Of a DNA stretch of 64,000 bases, positions 58,777 through 64,000 are shown piece by piece. The position numbers were made by a program, and so were the translations under genes. Origin of the DNA: Phormidium tenue FACHB-1052 (GTDB taxonomy: Bacteria; Cyanobacteriota; Cyanobacteriia; Phormidesmidales; Phormidesmidaceae); the NCBI RefSeq assembly GCF_014696675.1, contig NZ_JACJQN010000009.1:124001-188000 (forward strand), written 5' to 3'. Numbering within the stretch: the stretch's first letter is position 1; each line of letters starts with the position of its first letter. The notes under the pieces were generated by a model. It did no database searches and had not been told where the DNA came from. It was given only the letters and a program-made list of their open reading frames with translations.

Positions 58777-59145
58777 CTAAGCGCCAACCAGACCAACAGA
58801 ACTGAGGATGAAGTTGAGAATTGAACTGATGATGGCCAGGGCGATCGCGCCAAGAATCGCGCTCCAAATCCCGTAGCGCAGCCGGAAGCCCTCGATCAGC
58901 CAGGCGGCCAGGCCAAACACAATGATCGCCCCAATCAGCGGAATCAGACCCAGACTGATGACAGCGAACCCAGTGCGCAGGGCGCTGGGAAAGAAACTCC
59001 AGAAACCGTTAAACGCACCGATAATCGCGCCCCCCAGCAGCGCCTTGACGGGGCTATCAATTTCGACTCCAATGGGCGGAATCTTAGAAATAATCAGCAG
59101 GCTAATAGCCAGTACGACGACACTAATTAAAAATCCAATCAGCAT
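58777..59145 (-). CDS. Small membrane protein, phage-holin-like family
   Basis: The 122-residue protein is hydrophobic, with four putative transmembrane helices (starting at about residues 3, 36, 62 and 93). It resembles the phage-holin-superfamily IV/DUF-type small membrane proteins common in cyanobacterial genomes (SFFPSALRTGFAVISLG). No phage genes surround it, so a host membrane role is likely. It is convergent with the SBF transporter. Confidence 0.72.
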   Translation of the reverse strand: MLIGFLISVVVLAISLLIISKIPPIGVEIDSPVKALLGGAIIGAFNGFWSFFPSALRTGFAVISLGLIPLIGAIIVFGLAAWLIEGFRLRYGIWSAILGAIALAIISSILNFILSSVGLVGA

Positions 59146-59398
59146 TGGTATTTCTCCTCACACAGGTAAACGATGGGGTTTGTCAGAACAGGAAAATTAG
59201 CTCAGAAGGGCGGCTGGCCCATGCACCTGAAATTATCGAGCATAGAATAGCAATTGCTACAGTTTTTCGCTTTATCTCGGGGAAATTGAGGTTAGGTTGG
59301 CTCTGGCGCGGTCTTTTACGCTTTAGGGCGCTTGATCTGAAGCTATCTATACCATGAACCTCTAGAGGACAATTGATTTGCCCCTGGTCTGGAGTTGG

Positions 59399-59929
59399 TT
59401 AAACTGCCAGCCCCAGGGCCGTGCCCATTTTGTTGAGCACATCGCTTTCTTTATCACTGATGCGGCTGGAGCCGATGCCTAAAATGCCGCCCTCCCGATG
59501 GGCCTCGGCAACCTTGGTGGCTACGCCAATTAGCCATTGCTTAAGTTCGCTGGCTTGCACCCCAGTAACTTTGGTGTCTAGAATGGCCGCGACCGTTTGC
59601 AGATGGGCGATCGCATAGTCGCGCCCATCTTTAGCGCTTTTGAAGGTTTGCATCAGGCCCAGCAGTTCAAACTGTTTTTTAAGCAGCAGCTGCTCCCCAG
59701 CTAGCAGGTCGGCGGCATCCAGTTCGGCAATGCTGCTGATCAGGGTTGGGGCCAGGTCGCCCACGGCATCGCTTTGCTGAATTGCGTCGGCGACAATGGC
59801 GACCCCAGACTTAACCTCCTGCAAAAACAAAATCGGGTCAACCCGATCGGCCAGGCAAACACCCATGACCGCCTGCATTGGAGCCTGAAGCAGCGCTGAC
59901 CATTCCTCGGCAGTAAAGTTTTCTCGCAT
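59399..59929 (-). CDS. Hypothetical helical protein
   Basis: The 176-residue protein is strongly helical: WSALLQAPMQAVMGVCLADRV, VKSGVAIVADAIQQ, LLLKKQFELLGLMQTF, then GVATKVAEAHREGGILGIGS. It shows no transmembrane segment or signal peptide. I do not recognise the family. The C-terminal GGILGIGSSRISDKE is a flexible loop. Confidence 0.7.
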   Translation of the reverse strand: MRENFTAEEWSALLQAPMQAVMGVCLADRVDPILFLQEVKSGVAIVADAIQQSDAVGDLAPTLISSIAELDAADLLAGEQLLLKKQFELLGLMQTFKSAKDGRDYAIAHLQTVAAILDTKVTGVQASELKQWLIGVATKVAEAHREGGILGIGSSRISDKESDVLNKMGTALGLAV

Positions 59930-60032
59930 AAGAGCGCCCTGTCTTATTGCCTAAAGCTATGCCTAACCATATCGACCAAATATATGAAAACTCTAACGGC
60001 TTCCTACGTTACATCTCTGCTGAGGTTCGCCC

Positions 60033-60902
60033 ATGGCCCGTGCTACATCTGCCCTGCTTCAGGTACATGCGTCAGTGTTTTTGTTTGGGCTGGCGGGGTT
60101 GTTTGGCAAGTTTTTGGCGCTGCCCGCCACGGTGATTGTGCTAGGACGGACTGGGTTTGCCGCGTTGGCCTTGGGGTTGGCACTCGCCTTGGAGCAGCGG
60201 TCGGCTCGCCTGGGCACCGGCAAAGATGGGGTGGGGATGGTCCTGCTGGGGGCGCTGCTGGCCTTTCACTGGGTAAGCTTTTTTCTCAGCATTCAGCTAG
60301 CGACGGTAGCAGTGGGGCTGCTAACATTTTCGAGCTTTCCGGTGTTTGTGACGGTGCTAGAGCCGCTGCTGTTTAAGACGACCTGGCGCTGGCGAGATGG
60401 GGCGATCGCGGCTTTAGTCGTGCTCGGCGTTGCCCTGGTAATTCCTGAATACCGGCTGGGATCGGCGACGACCCTGGGAGCAGTTTGGGGACTGCTGTCA
60501 GGGCTGTCGTTCGCGCTGCTGCAATTGCTCAATAAAGGCTACCGGCAGCGCTACTCGGCAGTGGCGATCGCGTTTTATCAAAACCTGTTTGCCTGCCTCA
60601 GCCTGCTGGTGGTCACGCCGGTTCCGAGTCTGTCTCTCACCCCTGAAGAAGTGGGGCTACTGCTGGTGCTGGGGGTGCTATGTACGGCTCTGGCCCACAC
60701 CTTATTTATCGAAAGCTTGGCGGTGCTGCGTACCCAAACCGCCAGCGTGATCAGCAGCTTAGAGACGGTTTATGGCATTGCCCTGGCGGCACTGCTGCTG
60801 GGCGAACGGCCCAACCTCCGTACCCTGGTGGGCGGGGCGGTTGTGTTAGGTACGACGCTCTGGGCGAGCTGGCCCGATCAATCGTCGTCAGAATCGGGCT
60901 AA
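60033..60902 (+). CDS. EamA/DMT family transporter
   Basis: The 289-residue, ten-helix protein consists of two EamA repeats (first from [20 protein letters not shown], second from [25 protein letters not shown]). DMT proteins export amino acids, sugars or other small molecules. No substrate is deducible. It is directly followed (16 bp) by a truncated arsenite permease. Confidence 0.9.
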   Translation: MARATSALLQVHASVFLFGLAGLFGKFLALPATVIVLGRTGFAALALGLALALEQRSARLGTGKDGVGMVLLGALLAFHWVSFFLSIQLATVAVGLLTFSSFPVFVTVLEPLLFKTTWRWRDGAIAALVVLGVALVIPEYRLGSATTLGAVWGLLSGLSFALLQLLNKGYRQRYSAVAIAFYQNLFACLSLLVVTPVPSLSLTPEEVGLLLVLGVLCTALAHTLFIESLAVLRTQTASVISSLETVYGIALAALLLGERPNLRTLVGGAVVLGTTLWASWPDQSSSESG

Positions 60903-60918
60903 CCCAGGCCGCAAAACG

Positions 60919-61260
60919 GTGAATGAACTCTCGCTAATTGCGGTGCCCTTGTTCATTCAAACCAACTTTATTTTTCTGATCACCTACGTGGCCGGGCAAA
61001 AGCTGGGGTTGGCCTACGAAGATGCGGCCCCGGCGGCGCTGATTGGGGCGAGTAACCACTTTGAGGTGGCGATCGCCACGGCAGTCACCCTCTTTGGCCT
61101 CAACTCCGGGGCGGCCCTCGCCACCGTCGTGGGGGTGCTGATCGAGGTGCCCGTCATGCTCATGCTGGTGGAATTTTGCAAGCGCACCGCCTTCTGGTTT
61201 CCCCGCCATCCCGAGACAGCCACCCTGCGGGATCCGCGCTGCATTCAGCCTAGCGAATAG
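60919..61260 (+). pseudogene. Truncated ACR3 arsenite permease (C-terminal third)
   Basis: The 113-codon frame encodes the last two helices of an ACR3-type arsenical-resistance permease. It has [21 protein letters not shown], the conserved [20 protein letters not shown] and [22 protein letters not shown]. The first two-thirds of the protein (about 230-250 residues, including most helices) are missing. A GTG serves as an apparent start. With so few helices it cannot transport by itself. It probably arose from a deletion that joined it to the DMT gene. Confidence 0.85.
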
Positions 61261-61844
61261 TTGCCCCTGCGAGTCTGGTTAGAAGACTTCCTGGGGAGTT
61301 GCAAGCTCACAGGGGGGCCTCCACCACTCATAGACGGTTCTCTAAACCACCGGCTTAAGCATAGGCATGAGGCCACCCACAACGGCCCTTTCTAGTCAAG
61401 CCCAGCAAGCTTTTCACCAATCGGGCGGCCATCTCCGGACACTTTCTTAACCTCAGATTAATCTATAAAAAATCTTTTATTAATGTTCGCTTGACCTTCT
61501 CTTGAAGCAGATACCTGATTATTATACCGGGCATCAAATGCACGTTGGCGAATGGTGCATTTGATTATATCTAAAACAGCTAAAGGTTATTTACAGTAAT
61601 CTAAACGCGGTTACCAAGCCCATTTCATCTATAGATAAAGGTTGCCTTTTGCGGCATCCCATCGGTGATACAGTGTCAACAGACCCCCTTGAAAACGCAC
61701 ATCTTGTCTATCACAAAGCCCATTGGTGCGTTTGACAATTAGACCTTAAAAGCAATTGACAAAGGTTCTAACTATCTGGGTCAATGTAGCTGAAAATTTG
61801 CCGAATAAGTTCGTTAACGCGTTGGATTTGGAGTGAGAAGAATC
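61261..61844. other. Regulatory region upstream of pst operon
   Basis: This 584-base intergenic region is AT-richer than its surroundings. It contains the six-repeat Pho box and a -10-like TATTAT (61520-61525) about 11 bp after the last repeat, followed by a long leader of roughly 320 nt before pstS. No ORF is supported. Confidence 0.7.
61446..61508 (+). promoter_or_regulatory. Pho box: six direct 8-bp repeats at 11-bp period
   Basis: Repeats start at 61446 (CTTAACCT), 61457 (ATTAATCT), 61468 (AAAAATCT), 61479 (ATTAATGT), 61490 (CTTGACCT) and 61501 (CTTGAAGC), each followed by a 3-bp spacer. This is the arrangement bound by the cyanobacterial response regulator SphR, with core PyTTAAPyPyT. 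The last repeats are degenerate. A TATTAT box follows after 11 bp, placing the repeats where a -35 element would be, as expected for activated transcription under phosphate starvation. Confidence 0.9.
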
Positions 61845-62891
61845 ATGGTTTTGAGTAAGAAAGTTTTGCGTGTAGGCTACTCCTCCGCATTGGTAGCAAT
61901 GATGGCCAGTCTGGCCGCTTGCGGCGGTGGCTCTCAAACCGCAACTCCCGACGCTGGCACCACCGAAACCGCTGCTGGCTCTGAGCTATCGGGAACTGTT
62001 TTGGTAGACGGTTCCAGCACCGTTTTCCCCATCTCTGAAGCCATGGCTGAGGAATTTGGCACAGCTAACCCCGGCGTAGCGGTCACCGTTGGCGTATCGG
62101 GTACCGGCGGTGGCTTTAAGAAGTTTTGCGCGGGCGAAACCGACATTACTGGCGCGTCTCGCCCCATCAGTCAGGAAGAAATTGACCTCTGTGCTCAGGC
62201 CGGCATTGAGTATATCGAGCTGCCCATTGCTCTTGATGGTCTCACGGTGGTGGTCAACCCCGAGAATGATTTTGCGGAATGTCTCACTACTGACGAACTG
62301 CTAACCATATGGGAACCCGAGGCCCAGGACAATATCACTAACTGGAACCAGGTTCGCGCTGACTTCCCCGATGCGCCCCTCGGCCTCTATGGTGCAGGCA
62401 CCGACTCGGGTACCTACGACTTCTTCATGGAAGCGATCGGTGCCGATGGCGAGAGCCGGGGCGACTACACCGCCAGCGAAGACGACAACGTGATTGTGCA
62501 GGGTGTCAGTAGCGACACCAACGGCCTTGGCTTCTTTGGTCTGGCCTATTTCATCGAAAACCAAGATAAGTTGAAGGCTGTGGCTATCGACAGCGGCAAC
62601 GGCACTTGTGTAGAGCCCAGCGCTGAAACCGTTGCCGACGGCACCTACGTGCCCCTCTCTCGACCCGAGTTTATCTACGTCAAGCTAGATAAGGCAGATG
62701 ACCCTGCTGTGGCAGCCTTTGTCAACTTCTACATCTCCCCCGACAATGCAGGCTTGGTAGATGAAGTTGGCTACGTCAGCGTACCCTCAGAGATCAATAC
62801 CAAGGTCATTTCTCGCTTCGAGAACAAGACCACTGGCACCGTGTTTGAAGGCGGCTCCCCCATCGGCGTTAAGCTGGACGAAGTGCTCTAG
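61845..62891 (+). CDS. pstS: Phosphate-binding protein, PstS/SphX type
   Basis: The lipoprotein signal ends LAAC (Cys near residue 26 from ATG 61845). A Gly/Ala/Thr linker leads to the PBP fold with [38 protein letters not shown] and [15 protein letters not shown]. The Ser/Thr/Gly loops bind phosphate. It belongs to the SphX-like branch, distinct from the copy at 37652. It is the first gene after the Pho box and lies 105 bp before pstC, so its high expression is probably decoupled from pstC by the hairpin at 62953-62983. The GTG at 61833 is a weaker start. Confidence 0.94.
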   Translation: MVLSKKVLRVGYSSALVAMMASLAACGGGSQTATPDAGTTETAAGSELSGTVLVDGSSTVFPISEAMAEEFGTANPGVAVTVGVSGTGGGFKKFCAGETDITGASRPISQEEIDLCAQAGIEYIELPIALDGLTVVVNPENDFAECLTTDELLTIWEPEAQDNITNWNQVRADFPDAPLGLYGAGTDSGTYDFFMEAIGADGESRGDYTASEDDNVIVQGVSSDTNGLGFFGLAYFIENQDKLKAVAIDSGNGTCVEPSAETVADGTYVPLSRPEFIYVKLDKADDPAVAAFVNFYISPDNAGLVDEVGYVSVPSEINTKVISRFENKTTGTVFEGGSPIGVKLDEVL

Positions 62892-62952
62892 GCCGATCGC
62901 TTAAACGCCCTCTGGCTCAGCCTTTTCTGAGGTTTAGCCGATCGAGTTCCTG

Positions 62953-62983
62953 GGGGCCAGCGTTGACTGGCCCCTTATTTTTT
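62953..62983 (+). terminator. Hairpin attenuator/terminator between pstS and pstC
   Basis: GGGGCCAG pairs with CTGGCCCC (8 bp) across a six-base loop, followed by a T-rich tract (TTATTTTTTT). It lies in the pstS-pstC gap. A leaky terminator here would give more PstS than permease, as in other pst operons. Confidence 0.8.
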
Positions 62984-62996
62984 AGAGTTCTGTATC

Positions 62997-63932
62997 ATGA
63001 CGACAAACTCTTTGCCGCCCGAGCCAAACAACCTCTGGCAACCCAACCGAGGGCTCAACAAATGGGTCGAACGTGCCTTTATCTGGCTATTTGGCCTGTT
63101 TGCCCTGATCTCCGTCGCTACCACCTTCGGCATTGTCCTCTCACTGCTGTTTGAGACCGTAGAGTTCTTCAAAGACGTTCCCCTGTGGAACTTCTTCACC
63201 GATCGACAGTGGACTCCTCTGTTTTCGAACCCGCAGTTCGGCATCATGGTGCTGCTGAGCGCCACATTTTTAACCTCGCTGATTGCCTTACTTGTAGCGG
63301 TGCCCCTGGGCCTGCTCTCGGCCATCTACCTCAGCGAATATGCCTCCCCTAAACTGCGCAAGTGGCTCAAGCCCGCCCTAGAGATTTTGGCAGGGGTGCC
63401 CACGGTGGTCTACGGCTACTTCGCGTTGCTCCTGGTTACGCCCTTTCTCCAGACGTTTATCCCTCAGCTGGGCGGGTTCAATGCACTGAGTGCAGGCATC
63501 GTCATGGGCATTGCCATTACGCCGCTGATTGCCTCCCTGAGCGAAGACGCCATCTATGCTGTGCCCAGCGCTCTTCGGGATGGCTCCTACGCATTAGGTC
63601 TCACCAAGCGAGAGACGATTTTTGGTGTGGTGCTGCCCGCCGCCCTTTCGGGCATTGTGGCCTCGGTGATTTTGGCCGTTTCTCGGGCCGTAGGCGAAAC
63701 CATGATTGTTGCTCTAGCGGCGGGGCAAAACCCTCGCCTGGGGCTCAACCCCTTTGTGCCGGTCATGACCATGACCGCCTACATTGTGCAGGTCAGCCTG
63801 GGCGACACCCCAGCGGGCTCGATCGCCTTCAAATCCATCTTTGCGGTGGGGATGACGCTGTTTTTGCTCACCCTGATATTCAACATCATTAGCTTCTGGT
63901 TTGTGCGCAAGTTTCGGGAGACCTACGAATGA
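62997..63932 (+). CDS. pstC: Phosphate ABC transporter permease PstC
   Basis: The 311-residue membrane protein has six or more transmembrane helices and the BPD_transp_1 motif EDAIYAVPSALRDGSYALG, plus EILAGVPTVVYGYFA and ALAAGQNP typical of PstC. It forms the channel with PstA. Its TGA overlaps the start of pstA (ATGA), so the two are translationally coupled. Confidence 0.95.
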   Translation: MTTNSLPPEPNNLWQPNRGLNKWVERAFIWLFGLFALISVATTFGIVLSLLFETVEFFKDVPLWNFFTDRQWTPLFSNPQFGIMVLLSATFLTSLIALLVAVPLGLLSAIYLSEYASPKLRKWLKPALEILAGVPTVVYGYFALLLVTPFLQTFIPQLGGFNALSAGIVMGIAITPLIASLSEDAIYAVPSALRDGSYALGLTKRETIFGVVLPAALSGIVASVILAVSRAVGETMIVALAAGQNPRLGLNPFVPVMTMTAYIVQVSLGDTPAGSIAFKSIFAVGMTLFLLTLIFNIISFWFVRKFRETYE

Positions 63933-64000
63933 CGCCCCTATCGTCTCAAACAAAACCTCTCGATGCCGGTTGGGATATTGAACAGAAACAGGTTCTCCAT
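63929..64000 (+). CDS. pstA: Phosphate ABC transporter permease PstA, 5' end only
   Basis: The ATG overlaps the pstC stop as ATGA. Only 24 codons (starting MTPLSSQTKPLDAG) are visible before the window ends. The position in the pst operon supports PstA; the visible residues are the cytosolic N terminus, which is poorly conserved. Confidence 0.8.
   Translation, partial: MTPLSSQTKPLDAGWDIEQKQVLH

Overview
The window is a GC-rich piece of a cyanobacterial chromosome, most likely from a filamentous, Leptolyngbya/Nodosilinea-like lineage. The evidence is a photosystem II D1 gene (psbA), allophycocyanin alpha-B (apcD), cytochrome M, C5-pathway hemL, the cyanobacteria-restricted families Ycf23, Ycf35, DUF2997, DUF3038 and DUF4335, a valyl-tRNA synthetase with a membrane-anchoring CAAD domain, and frequent HIP1 octamers (GCGATCGC). 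There are no rRNA, tRNA, CRISPR or phage modules, and no complete insertion sequence.

Layout. 1-5200: tail of an M16 peptidase and its partner subunit, an AT-richer NYN-domain gene, a TauE/SafE permease and a metallophosphoesterase. 5250-11810 (minus): alpha/beta hydrolase and acyltransferase pair, rlmN, an SPFH protein, an Ap4A phosphorylase-like enzyme and a CNNM/CBS membrane protein. 12000-20400: fused peptide-type ABC ATPase, small protein plus cupin, SLH protein, quinone oxidoreductase-like enzyme, exonuclease and a His-tailed CbiX chelatase. 20650-28750: K+ channel, FtsE, HemL, ApcD, then a J-protein and a DnaK with a long Tyr/Gly/Gln/Asp-rich tail. 29000-36000: Uma2 nuclease, a UPF0175/DUF3368 toxin-antitoxin pair, ValRS-CAAD and a MATE transporter.

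36200-43750: a sensor histidine kinase next to a phosphate-binding protein, then a replicative helicase DnaB interrupted by two full-length inteins, and a dienelactone hydrolase. 44500-46410 is a decay zone: a palindromic MITE-like element beside a heavily damaged CheR-PAS gene and a truncated CheB. 46600-54350: Ycf23-like protein, glycosyltransferase, LeuB, esterase, the DUF3038-DUF4335 pair and the DUF2997-Ycf35-ferredoxin cluster. 55000-56860: psbA with a readable promoter and terminator, and cytM. 57300-61260 is a second decay zone, with a collapsed monooxygenase-like gene and a truncated ACR3 arsenite-permease tail, interspersed with intact transporters. From 61446 to the right edge a six-repeat Pho box precedes pstS, a putative attenuator, pstC and the start of pstA.

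Two themes recur. One is phosphate acquisition: kinase plus PBP at 36-39 kb and the Pho-boxed pst operon at 61-64 kb. The other is photosynthetic-membrane upkeep: D1, ApcD, CytM, HemL, membrane-anchored ValRS, a DnaK3-like chaperone, SPFH protein and a possible split phytyl-ester/acyl-lipid synthase. Functions are inferred from motifs and family resemblance read by eye; no database search was run.
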